Source of the DNA: Pseudomonas atagonensis
GTDB taxonomy: Bacteria; Pseudomonadota; Gammaproteobacteria; Pseudomonadales; Pseudomonadaceae
Direction: 5' to 3'
Assembly (NCBI RefSeq): GCF_011369485.1
Contig: NZ_VXCA01000023.1
Location: forward strand, 62,001 to 126,000
Length of the DNA: 64,000 bases
The notes under the pieces are model-generated. The model was not told the origin of the DNA. It did not search any database and saw only the letters and a program-made list of their open reading frames with translations. Both the position numbers and the translations under genes were made by a program. Each line of letters begins with the position of its first letter. Position 1 is the stretch's first letter. Shown piece after piece: positions 27,731-37,385 of the stretch.

Positions 27731-28894
27731 TTACAGCGCCAACCCAGCCTTGACCCGATACTGATTGCGCACTGGCGTCGCATATTGCAGCACCAGATAC
27801 GGGCGATGCTCTTCAGGGCAGGCGTCCAGTCGGCTTTGCCATTCTTCCTGCGCCTTGGCCAGCTCATCGGCCGGGAACACCTCAGCGGCTTTCGGCACAT
27901 TCAATTGCGGATCCGCGTCCGCCCACTGCGCATACGCCAGGTAGTGCACCGGGAATAACCGGTAGCCGCCGAGAATCTGCTTGTCCATTTCGACCGCCAA
28001 TTGCTTGGTGTCTTCGAACAGCTCTTTGATCGGCGCTGCGAAGTTCACGTGCACCCGGCCCTTGTAGCCGGTAATGCCCTTGGCAATGCTCACATCGTCC
28101 TCGCCCGGCGCTTTCGCGTAAGTGCCTGTGGTGGCGCGGATGTACAGCTCGCGGGCCTTGGCCTGGTCGCAGGGGTCGTATTCGTAGCTGATCGACACCG
28201 GGGTCAGGTTCAGCGACTGAATAACCTCGCCGAACGGCTCGTCCTTGCGGCTCATGTGGAACATCTTGAGGATCGCCGACTCGGTACGGTCGTCGCCGTC
28301 CTTCGCCCGGCCTTCGGCCTGGGCGATCCAGATCGAGGCGCAATCGTTGCGGATCGAGTGGTTGATGTAGGCCGACAGCAATTGATACGCGGCCATTTTC
28401 TCGCGGCGCCCGGTGATCGAGCGATGCACGATAAAGCTCTTGTTCAGGCGCATCAGGTCGCTGACAAACGGCTTTTGCAGCAGGTTGTCGCCAATCGCGA
28501 TGCGCGGCGTTGGCAGGCCGGCGTGGTACACGGCGTAGTTGACGAAGGCCGGGTCCATCACGATGTCACGGTGGTTGGCGATGAACAGGTAGGCGCTGCC
28601 GGACTTGAATTGCTCGACGCCGGTATAGGTCACGCCATCGGTGGCGCGCTCGATCGTGTGGTCGACGTAGAACTCGACTTTGTCCTGCAAAGTGGCCACC
28701 GAGGTCACGTCGGCAAACTCACGACGCAACCGATGGGCTATAAGTGGTTTGAGCATCCAGCCGAAGGCACCGGCAAAACGCGGGAAGCGGAAGTGGGTGA
28801 GGATATCTAGAAACGCCTTGTCGCCGAGCAGTCGTGCCAGTACCGCAGGTACTTCGCTGTCGTTGTAAGGTCGGATGGCATCGAATTCGCCCAT
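27731..28894 (-). CDS. Lysophospholipid / 1-acyl-glycerol-3-phosphate acyltransferase family protein
   Basis: 387-aa PlsC-like acyltransferase. The active-site motif reads NHRDIVMD, so five residues separate His and the second Asp instead of the usual four of NHx4D. An EGRAKDGDD segment follows about 100 residues on, matching the EGxR substrate motif. It is expected to acylate a lysophospholipid or related substrate at the inner membrane. Two adjacent ATGs exist; 28894 is better spaced from AAGAGAG than 28897. It is divergent from the cysteine-rich gene at 29036. Confidence 0.82.
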   Translation of the reverse strand: MGEFDAIRPYNDSEVPAVLARLLGDKAFLDILTHFRFPRFAGAFGWMLKPLIAHRLRREFADVTSVATLQDKVEFYVDHTIERATDGVTYTGVEQFKSGSAYLFIANHRDIVMDPAFVNYAVYHAGLPTPRIAIGDNLLQKPFVSDLMRLNKSFIVHRSITGRREKMAAYQLLSAYINHSIRNDCASIWIAQAEGRAKDGDDRTESAILKMFHMSRKDEPFGEVIQSLNLTPVSISYEYDPCDQAKARELYIRATTGTYAKAPGEDDVSIAKGITGYKGRVHVNFAAPIKELFEDTKQLAVEMDKQILGGYRLFPVHYLAYAQWADADPQLNVPKAAEVFPADELAKAQEEWQSRLDACPEEHRPYLVLQYATPVRNQYRVKAGLAL

Positions 28895-29035
28895 CATGCT
28901 CTCTTGTTGGAAACGGCTAGGGTAAGTAAAGGTGTTGATCGAACACCACGGGGCACGGTCTGAAAAAGTAGCCAGACAAAAATAGCCCTGCAAATAGACC
29001 GGCGATTATACGCACAAGTCACCTGGGAGACCGCG

Positions 29036-29218
29036 ATGCTGGAAAGCGCACTGTATGAATGTCCGTATTGTGGTGAAGAGGTCGAGACGACGGTGGACCT
29101 GTCCGGTGGCGATCAGACCTACATCGAGGACTGTCAGGTGTGTTGTCGACCGATCACGTTTGTCTTGCAGGTTCACGGCGAGGATTGGTTTCTGGAAGTC
29201 TTCAGTGAAAACGAGTGA
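29036..29218 (+). CDS. CPXCG-motif cysteine-rich protein
   Basis: 60-aa protein with two Cys pairs, CPYCG at residues 9-13 and CQVCC at 33-37, forming a probable zinc ribbon. The rest is acidic. The family is widespread in gammaproteobacteria, without known function. GGGAGA lies 5-6 nt before the ATG. It is 9 nt upstream of the DUF2007 gene, so the two form an operon. Confidence 0.9.
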   Translation: MLESALYECPYCGEEVETTVDLSGGDQTYIEDCQVCCRPITFVLQVHGEDWFLEVFSENE

Positions 29219-29227
29219 GGGGCGCCC

Positions 29228-29488
29228 ATGCAGCGAATCTACGAGCCGGAAAACCTGATGGAAGGTGAAATGCTCAAGGGCATGCTCGCCAGCGAAGGCA
29301 TCGAGGCGCATCTGGTCGGGCGCGATTTGCTCGGCGGCACCGGCGAGTTGCCGATTTTCGGCCTGTTGGGGCTGTCGGTCGACAACGATCAGGCCGAGTA
29401 CGCCCGTGAGTTGATCACCGCGTACAATGCCGCGCTGCCGCTGCCCGGCGATGAACCGGAGAGCTTCCCCGGTACGCTGGTCTGTTAG
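29228..29488 (+). CDS. DUF2007 protein (putative signal-transducing)
   Basis: 86-aa protein of the DUF2007 family, recognised by RIYEPENLMEGEMLKGMLASEGI at the start, then GLLGLSVDNDQAEYA. The fold is ferredoxin-like and resembles small regulatory PII-like domains. The biological role is unknown. It pairs with the CPXCG protein in one transcript, an arrangement common in pseudomonads. Confidence 0.88.
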   Translation: MQRIYEPENLMEGEMLKGMLASEGIEAHLVGRDLLGGTGELPIFGLLGLSVDNDQAEYARELITAYNAALPLPGDEPESFPGTLVC

Positions 29489-29524
29489 GCTGACGTTCGT
29501 TTTATTTCTGAGTTGTGTTGCCCC

Positions 29525-30148
29525 ATGTGTGGACGTTATGCCCTGTTTCGCTGGAACCGCGACTTCGCGGCCCTGCCAGGTTTTCCTGCCGATCAACTGG
29601 CGCAGTGGAACATTTCCCCCAATGATTCGGTGTTGATGCTGCGTGCCGCTGAAGACGGCCAGCGCACATTGGCCCGTGCGCGCTGGGGGCTGACGCCACC
29701 GTGGCTGACCGATCTGTCGCGTACGCCGGCGCATGCCCGGGCGGAAACCGTGGCGGAGCAGCCGATGTTCCGTGAAGCGCTGCGTTTGCGTCGCTGCCTG
29801 CTGCCGGCCAACGGTTTTTACGAGTGGCGCGGCACCCAGCGCAAGCGTCCGTACTGGCTCACACCGGGCGAGGGTTCCTCGCTGTTTTTTGCGGCGATCT
29901 GGGAAGCCTATCCGGTGCAGGAACAGGTGTGGCTGAGCACGGCGGTTATCACGCAAGCGGCGGCCAGTCAGCGCCGGCCGTTGATTCTCGATGAGGCGGG
30001 GCAGGCAGCGTGGCTGGATCCCGCGACGCCTCTGCATGTGCTGCAGGGGTTGCTCGCCAGTGAGCCGGCGGCGCTGCGCGAGCGGGTGCTGGCGAACATG
30101 GTCAACGATCCGAAACTCAACGGGCCGGAGTGCCTGACCCCGGGATAA
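29525..30148 (+). CDS. SRAP domain protein (YedK/HMCES family), diverged active site
   Basis: 207-aa SOS-response-associated peptidase-like protein. The family crosslinks abasic sites in single-stranded DNA through Cys2. Cys2 is present (MCGRYAL) after Met removal, and so is the Glu of NGFYEW (Glu100). But the Asn of YedK's NARAE motif is His70 here, and the His expected in HxRMPxIL reads Ser148 in SQRRPLIL. DNA-crosslinking may persist while release chemistry changes. Start chosen at 29525 because Cys must be residue 2. Confidence 0.9.
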   Translation: MCGRYALFRWNRDFAALPGFPADQLAQWNISPNDSVLMLRAAEDGQRTLARARWGLTPPWLTDLSRTPAHARAETVAEQPMFREALRLRRCLLPANGFYEWRGTQRKRPYWLTPGEGSSLFFAAIWEAYPVQEQVWLSTAVITQAAASQRRPLILDEAGQAAWLDPATPLHVLQGLLASEPAALRERVLANMVNDPKLNGPECLTPG

Positions 30149-30165
30149 GTGGGGGTAGATCAAGA

Positions 30166-30344
30166 GCCCCTCACCTCAGCCCTCTCCCGGAGGGAGAGGG
30201 GACTGACTGGGGGATATTGCAGAGCTGCGCCGACTTGAAAGTGCTTTGCCGAATCCATATTCGCCACGATATTTCAGGTCGATGTATGGCGGGAGGCAAT
30301 TCGATCGGCCCCCTCTCCCTCGGGGAGAGGGTTGGGTGAGGGGC
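30166..30344. repeat. Long-range inverted repeat between SRAP gene and chemoreceptor
   Basis: Left arm (30166-30201) with CCCTCACC...CTCTCCCGGAGGGAGAGGG and right arm (30309-30344) CCCTCTCCCTCGGGGAGAGGG...GGTGAGGGGC are complementary over about 30 bp. Each arm also holds its own hairpin. It is distinct from the REP families in the window and sits between convergent genes. Confidence 0.75.
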
Positions 30345-30352
30345 TTTTGCCC

Positions 30353-32494
30353 TTAAACCTTGAACTGATTGATCAACCGCCGCTGCTGCTCCGCCAGTTT
30401 GGTCAGATCGGCACTCGCCGAACTCGACTCATCCGCGCCGCCCGCCACTTCATTCGCCACCTGACCGATATTGATCACATTGCGGTTGATGTCGTCGGCC
30501 ACTGCACTTTGTTCCTCGGCCGCACTGGCAATCTGCGTGTTCATGTCGTTGATCACCGACACCGCCTGGGTAATCGTTTCCAGCGCCTGCGCCGCTTTCG
30601 CCGCGTGCTGCACGCTTTCGTCGGTGCGGTTCTGGCTGTCTTCCATGACCCGCACCACGTCGCGGGTGCCCTGTTGCAGTTGCTGGATCATCGACTGGAT
30701 TTCTTCAGTGGCTTTCTGGGTTTTCTGCGCCAGATTGCGCACTTCATCTGCTACCACCGCAAAGCCGCGACCCTGTTCGCCGGCCCGCGCCGCTTCAATC
30801 GCGGCGTTCAGCGCCAGCAGATTGGTCTGCTCGGCGATCCCGCGAATCGCGGTCAGAATCGCATTGATGTTCTCGCTGTCCTTGGCCAGGTTTTGCACCA
30901 CGTCCACGGCCTTGCCGATTTCCACCGCCAGCACGCCAATCGAATTCGACGTGTCACGCACAATCTGCATGCCCTGACTGGCCGCCTGATCCGCGTGGCT
31001 GGCGGCCTGCGCGGCCTGGGTGGCGTTGCGGGCCACGTCCTGCGCGGTGGCGGTCATTTCCTGCACCGCCGTGGCGACCTGATCAATCTCGGCCATCTGT
31101 TTCTGGATGCCGATGTTGGTGCGAATGGCGATGTCGGCCGTGTGTTCCGAGGAGTCGCTGACGCTCTGGACCGACGTTACCACTTGCGTGATCATCGCCT
31201 GCAACTTGGCGAGGAAGGTGTTGAAACCCTTGGCGATCGAGCCCAGTTCATCACTGCGATCGCTGGTCAAACGACGGGTCAGATCACCTTCGCCCTGGGC
31301 GATGTCATTGAGCATGGCGACCATCTGCTTCAGCGGCCGGGCGATGCCGTGGCCGACCAGCCAGATCACCAACAGGCCGAGGCCGGCGATGAGCAGGCCG
31401 ACCATGGCCATGCCGAAGGTGTCGGATTTGCGCTGCGCGTCGAGGTCGGCCTGAAGTTTTTGCAGGTCGGCCATCACCGCGTTCAACGGCAATTGCAGCA
31501 TCAGCGTCCAGCGCGCGTCGGTCTGGCCGATGCCGAACGGCAGGTACAACTCGATGCGGCCCTTGTCCTTGTCTACGGAGTAGGTCACTTCGCCGCGCTT
31601 GAGATTGGCGATGTTGGCAATCTGCTGAGCATCAAGGATATCGCTGACCTTTTCGCCAAATTTGCTCGGGTCCTTGGTGTAGGCGACGATCCGCCCGTTG
31701 CCGCCGACCAGCGCCATCTCACCGGCACCGCTGTAGAGTTTCTGGTTCGCACCCAGGAGCATTTCCTGAATGAAGTTCACCGACAGGTCGGCGCCGACGA
31801 TGCCCTGGAAGGCACCGTTGAGCATGATCGGTTCAATAAAGGAGGCGAGCATGACGATCTTGTCGCCGACCTTGTAGGGTGCCGGATCGATCACACAGGA
31901 CTTCTTGCTCTCTTTCGAGCACAGGTAGTACTCGCTGGCGCGCACGCCGGTGGACAGGACTTTCTGGTCATCGACGTCGACCAGTTTGTCGAGGCCGAGG
32001 GTGCCGTCGTCGTTGCGGAACCACCACGGCAGGAAGCGCCCGTTGGCCGCGTCGATGCCCACTACGCTGGTGCCGACGTAAGCGGCGTCGTTGTGATCCA
32101 GAGCGTTTTTTTCCCAGCCGATGTAGGTGCCGAGAATCTTCGGGTTCTTTTCGACGTTCTCTTTGATCAGGCTGATCAGTTGTTCACGGCTGACGGACAG
32201 TCGTGGCTGGCCATCGGCGCCCGGCGTGCCGAGCAGGGCGTTGACCCGCACCAGTCCGCCGGCAATCAGCAGCGGCGCTTCGAGTTCGCGCTGGATCTGG
32301 CTGACCTGGGTTTGTGCCAACGAGGTCAGGCGCTGTTCTATGACTTGCTCGAACTGAGCCTGGGTGCGCTGTTGCACCATCTCTTGCGTACGTGCGCCGG
32401 AAAACAGCGCATACAACACCAGCGCTGCAACCACGCTGAGGACGATGGCGCCGGCCAGGGCGGCGACGGAAAACTGGATCGACTTGAACTTCAT
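30353..32494 (-). CDS. Methyl-accepting chemotaxis protein, PctD-like
   Basis: 713-aa transmembrane chemoreceptor. TM1 spans residues 8-30. A periplasmic dCache-type domain (about 35-340) includes TYIGWEKN and PWWFRNDDG segments. TM2 lies near 365-385, followed by HAMP (390-445) and a signalling domain with the strictly conserved hairpin [20 protein letters not shown]. It has no C-terminal CheR pentapeptide. Synteny with PA4633 next to the M48 peptidase PA4632 suggests the choline/acetylcholine receptor PctD, but ligand choice is not certain. ATG 32494 gives MKFKSIQFS; the upstream open extension was rejected. Confidence 0.92.
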   Translation of the reverse strand: MKFKSIQFSVAALAGAIVLSVVAALVLYALFSGARTQEMVQQRTQAQFEQVIEQRLTSLAQTQVSQIQRELEAPLLIAGGLVRVNALLGTPGADGQPRLSVSREQLISLIKENVEKNPKILGTYIGWEKNALDHNDAAYVGTSVVGIDAANGRFLPWWFRNDDGTLGLDKLVDVDDQKVLSTGVRASEYYLCSKESKKSCVIDPAPYKVGDKIVMLASFIEPIMLNGAFQGIVGADLSVNFIQEMLLGANQKLYSGAGEMALVGGNGRIVAYTKDPSKFGEKVSDILDAQQIANIANLKRGEVTYSVDKDKGRIELYLPFGIGQTDARWTLMLQLPLNAVMADLQKLQADLDAQRKSDTFGMAMVGLLIAGLGLLVIWLVGHGIARPLKQMVAMLNDIAQGEGDLTRRLTSDRSDELGSIAKGFNTFLAKLQAMITQVVTSVQSVSDSSEHTADIAIRTNIGIQKQMAEIDQVATAVQEMTATAQDVARNATQAAQAASHADQAASQGMQIVRDTSNSIGVLAVEIGKAVDVVQNLAKDSENINAILTAIRGIAEQTNLLALNAAIEAARAGEQGRGFAVVADEVRNLAQKTQKATEEIQSMIQQLQQGTRDVVRVMEDSQNRTDESVQHAAKAAQALETITQAVSVINDMNTQIASAAEEQSAVADDINRNVINIGQVANEVAGGADESSSASADLTKLAEQQRRLINQFKV

Positions 32495-32757
32495 GGGGGC
32501 TCCGCACGCAAGAGGACGTCTGCGCTGATGTATCGGCAGCAGACATCGGGCCATGAGTGGGGCGGGGCGGAATTGAAAGGGCATGTCGCAAATGGATCGG
32601 TAGGCGACGCGGTGGCTTGGCGCCTGGCGCAAGTTGTGAATTTTTTGCGACAGCAACCGTGGGAATTATCTGAAAGTCGCTACAGCGCGTCCGGTGTATC
32701 TGGCGCCGATACAATTACCCGCCTAGGATACGCGGCAGGTTTTCAGGGAGCTTTTGA

Positions 32758-33576
32758 ATGAACAAGACATTGGTTGTAAGTGCACTGAGCGCAGCGCTGT
32801 TGCTGGCCGGTTGTCAGTCGGTCAACACCACCAGCGGCGGCGCCGTCGGTGTGGAGCGCAAGCAGTACATGTTCAGCATGCTGTCCTCGCAAGAGGTCGA
32901 CCAGATGTATGCCCAGTCGTATCAGAAGACCGTTGGCGAGGCATCCAGCAAAGGTGTGCTGGACAAAACCAGCAATGAAGCCAAGCGGGTACAGGCGATT
33001 GCCAACCGCTTGATCGCCCAGGCGCCGAACTTCCGACCGGATGCCGCGCAATGGCAGTGGGAAGTCAATCTGATCAAGAGTGATGAACTCAACGCCAACT
33101 GTGGTCCTGGCGGCAAGATCATTTTCTACACCGGGCTGATCGACAGCCTGAAACTCACCGACGATGAAATCGCTGCGGTGATGGGCCATGAGATTGCTCA
33201 CGCCCTGCGCGAGCACGGTCGTGAAGCGATGTCCAAGGCCTACGGCATTGAAATGGCCAAGCAGGGTGCGGGCGCGTTGCTCGGTCTGGGTCAGGACAGC
33301 CTGGCGCTGGCCGACACCGTGGCCAACTACGGGATGACGCTGCCCAACAGCCGCGCCAACGAAAACGAAGCCGACCTGATTGGTCTGGAACTGGCCGCAC
33401 GCGCCGGGTACAACCCGAACGCGGCGATCACGTTGTGGAACAAGATGAGCAAGGCCTCGGAAGGCGCACCGCCGGAATTCATGAGCACGCACCCGGCGTC
33501 GTCCAGCCGGATCGCTTCGTTGCAGGCGGCGATTCCGAAGGTCATGCCGCTGTATGAGAAAGCGCCGAAGTCCTGA
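32758..33576 (+). CDS. M48-family metallopeptidase, lipoprotein (LoiP-like)
   Basis: 272-aa precursor with lipobox LLLAGC-Q at residues 15-20. The zinc-binding HEIAHALREH motif near 144-153 and a downstream ENEAD (third ligand Glu) define a peptidase M48, active in the outer-membrane periplasmic face. Homologues such as LoiP and BepA trim or check outer-membrane proteins. Equivalent to PA4632. Divergent from the chemoreceptor across 263 bp. Confidence 0.92.
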   Translation: MNKTLVVSALSAALLLAGCQSVNTTSGGAVGVERKQYMFSMLSSQEVDQMYAQSYQKTVGEASSKGVLDKTSNEAKRVQAIANRLIAQAPNFRPDAAQWQWEVNLIKSDELNANCGPGGKIIFYTGLIDSLKLTDDEIAAVMGHEIAHALREHGREAMSKAYGIEMAKQGAGALLGLGQDSLALADTVANYGMTLPNSRANENEADLIGLELAARAGYNPNAAITLWNKMSKASEGAPPEFMSTHPASSSRIASLQAAIPKVMPLYEKAPKS

Positions 33577-33582
33577 AGCAAT

Positions 33583-33613
33583 GATCGCTCCCGCACTCGA
33601 TGCGGGAGCGATC
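33583..33613. terminator. Hairpin between convergent M48 gene and GDT1 gene
   Basis: Perfect 13-bp stem GATCGCTCCCGCA / TGCGGGAGCGATC with a 5-nt loop. No T-run follows, so terminator function is moderate. A REP-like origin is possible. Confidence 0.6.
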
Positions 33614-33620
33614 TGCCGGA

Positions 33621-34205
33621 TCAGACCCAGCCACTGCTCTGCATCGCCTTGTACACCGCGACGATTGCCAGAATCAGGAATGCCGAAGCCGCGAGGCGAC
33701 GAATCAGCGTCAATGGCAGTTTCTCGGCCGCAAAATTACCCGCCAATACCACCGGGACGTTGGCAATCAACATGCCCGCCGTCGTACCGATGATCACCAG
33801 CCACAGCTCGGGATATTGCGCAGCCAGCATCACCGTGGCGATTTGGGTCTTGTCGCCGATTTCAGCCAGGAAGAAGGCGATCAGTGTGGTCAGGAACGGC
33901 CCGAACTTGCGTGCGGTGCTGGCTTCATCGTCGTCCATCTTGTCCGGAACCAAAGTCCACAACGCGGTGGCGGCGAAGCTCGCAGCGAGAATCCAGTGCA
34001 GTACAGAATCGGAGAAGAAACTGCCGAACCAGGCACCTACCGCGCCGGCTGCTGCGTGGTTGGCCAGGGTCGCGGCGACAATACCGGCAATGATCGGCCA
34101 GGGTTTGCGGAAGCGAGCGGCGAGAATCAGCGCGAGCAGTTGCGTCTTGTCGCCGATTTCGGCCAAGGCAACGATTGCGGTGGGAACGAGTAACGAGTCC
34201 AGCAT
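33621..34205 (-). CDS. mneA: TMEM165/GDT1-family manganese exporter
   Basis: 194-aa inner-membrane protein of the UPF0016/GDT1 family, with six predicted membrane segments in two repeats. Each repeat has the ion-binding motif EIGDKTQ: residues 16-22 and again near 115-121. Bacterial members (MneA) export Mn2+. The gene is preceded by a yybP-ykoY manganese riboswitch, which strongly supports this substrate. Confidence 0.92.
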   Translation of the reverse strand: MLDSLLVPTAIVALAEIGDKTQLLALILAARFRKPWPIIAGIVAATLANHAAAGAVGAWFGSFFSDSVLHWILAASFAATALWTLVPDKMDDDEASTARKFGPFLTTLIAFFLAEIGDKTQIATVMLAAQYPELWLVIIGTTAGMLIANVPVVLAGNFAAEKLPLTLIRRLAASAFLILAIVAVYKAMQSSGWV

Positions 34206-34218
34206 CAGGATTTCCTAA

Positions 34219-34425
34219 GGGGCGGGTCGACACGGCTATGACACGTACAGCCTTCCCGCCCCGGGTAAGGTGTGCGTGTCATAGGTCTTGTCAAACCCTG
34301 CAATCCGTCTGGTGCGGACGCTTGGGTCGCATACGCCATGATCTGAGGATCAAGTATGTTGACGTATGCCGGACGAGCTGGGTGCTCGTGGGAGACTACT
34401 CCCCTAGGACGGAGCGGATTCTGCC
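34219..34425 (-). ncRNA. yybP-ykoY manganese riboswitch
   Basis: On the minus strand, the leader of the GDT1 gene contains the hallmark AGGGGAGTAG (34405-34396) and a matching internal-loop strand around GACAAGACCTATG (about 34290-34278). It ends in an expression-platform hairpin GGGGCGGG (34262-34255)/CCCGCCCC (34226-34219) just before the TTAGGA ribosome site. Aptamer boundaries are approximate. Binding of Mn2+ should raise mneA expression. Confidence 0.85.
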
Positions 34426-34456
34426 TAGGCAGAATCCATTCGGCAAGTGCTAATTT

Positions 34457-35455
34457 TCAGCCGCGCTTGGCCCGGTAAATCCGGAAACCATTGCCTTCGG
34501 CCTTGATCGCGCACACGCCCAGGTGCTCTTCGATCAGTGGCTGATACTTCAGGAAACTGTTCGCCACCAGGCGCAGTTCTCCGCCGTTTTTCAGATGTTT
34601 GGCCGCTTTTCGCAACAAGTTTTCGGTGGCGAAATAATCGGTGTGGACGCCGACATGGAACGGTGGATTGCTCAAAATCGCATTCAGACCCATGGGCGCG
34701 GCATCGATGCCATCACCGGTCAGCACGTCAGCTTCCAGACCGTTGGCAGCCAGCGTCAGGCGGCTGCTGGCAGCGGCGAAGGCATCGACGTCGAGCAATG
34801 TCACCTGATTGTGCGGATAACGGCGTTTCACCGCCGCGCCAAGCACACCCGCGCCACAACCGAAATCGAGCAAGTGGCCGCTTGGCAGTTTGTCCAGATG
34901 CTCCAGCAGCAGGGCGCTGCCGCGATCCAGACGACCATGGCTGAACACCCCCGGCAGGCTGATGACTTTCAGCGGGCCTTCGGCCAGCGGCAATTCATAC
35001 GTCTGCGCCAGACTTTCCAGCGATTTGGCTTCTGGCGCGTTGGCCACGGTGACTTGCCAGAGTTGGCAATGACGGGCGCTGTCGAGTTTGCGCGGCTTGC
35101 CGAACGGGTTCAGTTGCTTGGACGCGCCCTCGATGCCGCTGCGTTTTTCCCCGACCAGAAACACATCACGGCCCGCCAGTCGCGAGGCGACGGCGTTGAG
35201 GATGTAATCGGTCAGATCCTTGGACTTGGGCAAAAACACCACGGCACTGTCGAATTCGCGTTCCGGGACATTCACGCCGAAATGACTGCGGCCTTCGAAA
35301 CGGGCATCGTGTGCGGCCTGATCGCCGGCATGCCAGCACCAGCCAAAGGCCTTGGGCAGGCGCCCGAGCAAATCGTCGGCGGGCAGACCGGCCAACAACA
35401 GCGAACCCTGAAACAACTCGGGCTGACGAAGCAGTACTTCACTGCGCGGATCCAT
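34457..35455 (-). CDS. rsmC: 16S rRNA m2G1207 methyltransferase
   Basis: Methylates N2 of G1207 in 16S rRNA within the 30S subunit, using SAM. The 332-aa protein has a duplicated methyltransferase layout: a degenerate N-terminal copy (residues 1-165) and a catalytic copy with SAM loop [13 protein letters not shown] and NPPF-H motif (SNPPFHVG around 240). ATG at 35455 ([15 protein letters not shown]). RlmG is a paralogue, but length and N-terminus favour RsmC. Confidence 0.92.
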   Translation of the reverse strand: MDPRSEVLLRQPELFQGSLLLAGLPADDLLGRLPKAFGWCWHAGDQAAHDARFEGRSHFGVNVPEREFDSAVVFLPKSKDLTDYILNAVASRLAGRDVFLVGEKRSGIEGASKQLNPFGKPRKLDSARHCQLWQVTVANAPEAKSLESLAQTYELPLAEGPLKVISLPGVFSHGRLDRGSALLLEHLDKLPSGHLLDFGCGAGVLGAAVKRRYPHNQVTLLDVDAFAAASSRLTLAANGLEADVLTGDGIDAAPMGLNAILSNPPFHVGVHTDYFATENLLRKAAKHLKNGGELRLVANSFLKYQPLIEEHLGVCAIKAEGNGFRIYRAKRG

Positions 35456-35486
35456 AACTGCTCCTCAAAAAAAGTGCCGCAGTTTA

Positions 35487-36452
35487 TCAACTGACGACGC
35501 GCAGCGCCTTACCGCTGAAGAACGCCTGCGCGTTTTCAGTCAATTGACCGACGATGCGTTGCCGCGCCTCGCGACTGCCCCAGGCGTTGTGCGGCGTGAC
35601 GATGAGGCGCGGGATGTCGTTGGCCAGCAGCGGATTGCCCTGGGTCGGTGGTTCGACACTGAGCACATCGGTGGCGGCGCCGCCGAGATGGCCGGCACGC
35701 AAGGCATCGGCCAGCGCCTGCTCGTCGATAAGGCCGCCACGGGCAGTGTTGACCACGAACGCGCCGGGTTTCATCGCCGCCAATTCGCGTGCGCCGATGA
35801 AGTGGCGAGTGTGTTCATTGAGCGGGCAGTGCAGGGTAAGGGCGTCGATCTGCGGCAGTAACTCGTCGAGTGGCAGGCGATCGGCGCGGGCCGGGCGCCC
35901 GGGGATCTGGCCGAGCAGCACACGCATACCGAAGGCTTCGGCGAGGCGCGCAACGGCGCTGCCGAGTTCGCCGTGGCCGAGCAGGCCGAGGGTTTTGCCT
36001 TCGAGTTCGACAATCGGGTAATCGAGCAGGCAGAACTGTTTCGCTTGCTGCCAGCGACCTTCGCCCACGGCTTTCTGGTAGTCGGCGAGGCGGGTGGCGA
36101 GATTCAGCAGCAACATGATCGTGTGCTGCGCCACTGACGGCGTGCCGTAAGCCTGGCAATTGCACACGGTGATGCCGTGCGCGCGCGCGGCCACCAGATC
36201 GACGTTATTGGTGCCGGTGGCGGTGATCAGGATCAGCTTCAAGTCCGGGTTGGCGGCCATCGCGGCGGCGTCGATCAGGATCTTGTTGGTGATCGCCACG
36301 CTGGCGCCTTGCAGGCGTTCGCTGACTTGCTCGGGCAGTGTCTGGGCGAAGAGTTGCAGATCGCCGAAACATTCGCGCAACGGACTGAGGTCGAGGTCGC
36401 CAAGATCGAGCGACGGGTGATCAAGGAATACGGCGCGGCGCGTGTTCGTCAT
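35487..36452 (-). CDS. hprA: D-2-hydroxyacid dehydrogenase (hydroxypyruvate reductase type)
   Basis: 321-aa NAD(P)H-dependent enzyme of the D-isomer 2-hydroxyacid dehydrogenase family. It has the cofactor loop LGHGELG, the catalytic Arg in NTARGGLID, a Glu downstream and the acid His in VTPHNAWGS. It probably reduces hydroxypyruvate or glyoxylate. Position beside rsmC parallels PA4626 hprA. Other 2-oxoacid substrates are possible. Start ATG 36452; a TTG one codon earlier is less likely. Confidence 0.88.
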   Translation of the reverse strand: MTNTRRAVFLDHPSLDLGDLDLSPLRECFGDLQLFAQTLPEQVSERLQGASVAITNKILIDAAAMAANPDLKLILITATGTNNVDLVAARAHGITVCNCQAYGTPSVAQHTIMLLLNLATRLADYQKAVGEGRWQQAKQFCLLDYPIVELEGKTLGLLGHGELGSAVARLAEAFGMRVLLGQIPGRPARADRLPLDELLPQIDALTLHCPLNEHTRHFIGARELAAMKPGAFVVNTARGGLIDEQALADALRAGHLGGAATDVLSVEPPTQGNPLLANDIPRLIVTPHNAWGSREARQRIVGQLTENAQAFFSGKALRVVS

Positions 36453-36612
36453 CAACTGTACCTTTTAGGCTTTGAACGTTGGGCGTAATCTGCCGAGCCT
36501 ACCAGATGAAACAATTGGTTACGCAGACCCCGCCGCGGATACATATCCCCTTGCCACAAGTACTGCGTTTCCTACAGATATTTATTGACCAAGCTGCCCC
36601 AGAGGAGCCCCC

Positions 36613-37242
36613 ATGTACTGGACCGAGTTCTTGACCGTTGCATTGATCCACTTGCTCGCTGTCGCCAGCCCCGGCCCGGACTTTGCTGTGGTGGTGCGCG
36701 AGAGCGTGACCCACGGTCGACGCGCCGGGACCTGGACGGCGCTCGGTGTCGGCACGGCGATTTTCCTGCACGTTGGTTATTCGCTACTGGGTATCGGTCT
36801 GATCGTTTCCCAATCGATCATGCTGTTCAACGCCTTGAAATGGGCCGCTGCCGCTTACCTGCTGTACATCGGTTTCAAGGCCTTGCGTGCGCAACCTGCC
36901 AAAACAGTGACCGACGATCTGCACAAGGAAGCCGGTGTGCGCACGGCGCGCGGCGCTTTCACTTCGGGCTTCGTTACCAACGGCCTGAACCCGAAAGCCA
37001 CGCTGTTCTTCCTGTCGCTGTTCACCGTGGTGATCAACCCGCACACGCCGCTGGCCGTGCAGGCCGGTTACGGGATCTATCTGGCTGTCGCGACAGCTAT
37101 CTGGTTCTGCCTGGTGGCGATGCTGTTCAGCCAGCAGCGCGTGCGCGCCGGTTTCGCCCGTATGGGCCACTGGTTCGACCGCACCATGGGGGCGGTGCTG
37201 ATCGCGCTGGGCGTGAAAATCGCGTTTACCGAAATGCATTGA
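36613..37242 (+). CDS. LysE/RhtB-family amino acid exporter
   Basis: 209-aa inner-membrane protein with about six hydrophobic helices and the family motif ASPGPDFA at residues 18-25, plus GFVTNGLNPKATLFF around 118-132. The RhtB/RhtC group exports threonine, homoserine or related amino acids. GAGGAGC lies 6-8 nt before ATG. It does not overlap neighbours; the downstream acyl-CoA ligase is 143 nt away. The substrate is not determined. Confidence 0.9.
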   Translation: MYWTEFLTVALIHLLAVASPGPDFAVVVRESVTHGRRAGTWTALGVGTAIFLHVGYSLLGIGLIVSQSIMLFNALKWAAAAYLLYIGFKALRAQPAKTVTDDLHKEAGVRTARGAFTSGFVTNGLNPKATLFFLSLFTVVINPHTPLAVQAGYGIYLAVATAIWFCLVAMLFSQQRVRAGFARMGHWFDRTMGAVLIALGVKIAFTEMH

Positions 37243-37385
37243 TCGATGAAAACCGGCAAATGCTGGCGCAAAGCTAGCATTTGTACGGCTGTGCAAATCA
37301 TTCCTTCGGCTGATTTGGCTGGCGTATAAGGGTTTTAGAGTACCAATCTCTACGCCAACACCGTGCAGTCAGAAAAGGGATTCTT

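Noticed and set aside
30332..32761. 809-codon open frame on the plus strand
   Set aside because: Antisense shadow of the chemoreceptor; His/Leu/Arg-rich with no domain.
34291..34456. Possible small gene between rsmC and the GDT1 gene
   Set aside because: The conserved structure matches the yybP-ykoY leader, and open frames here have no start signal.
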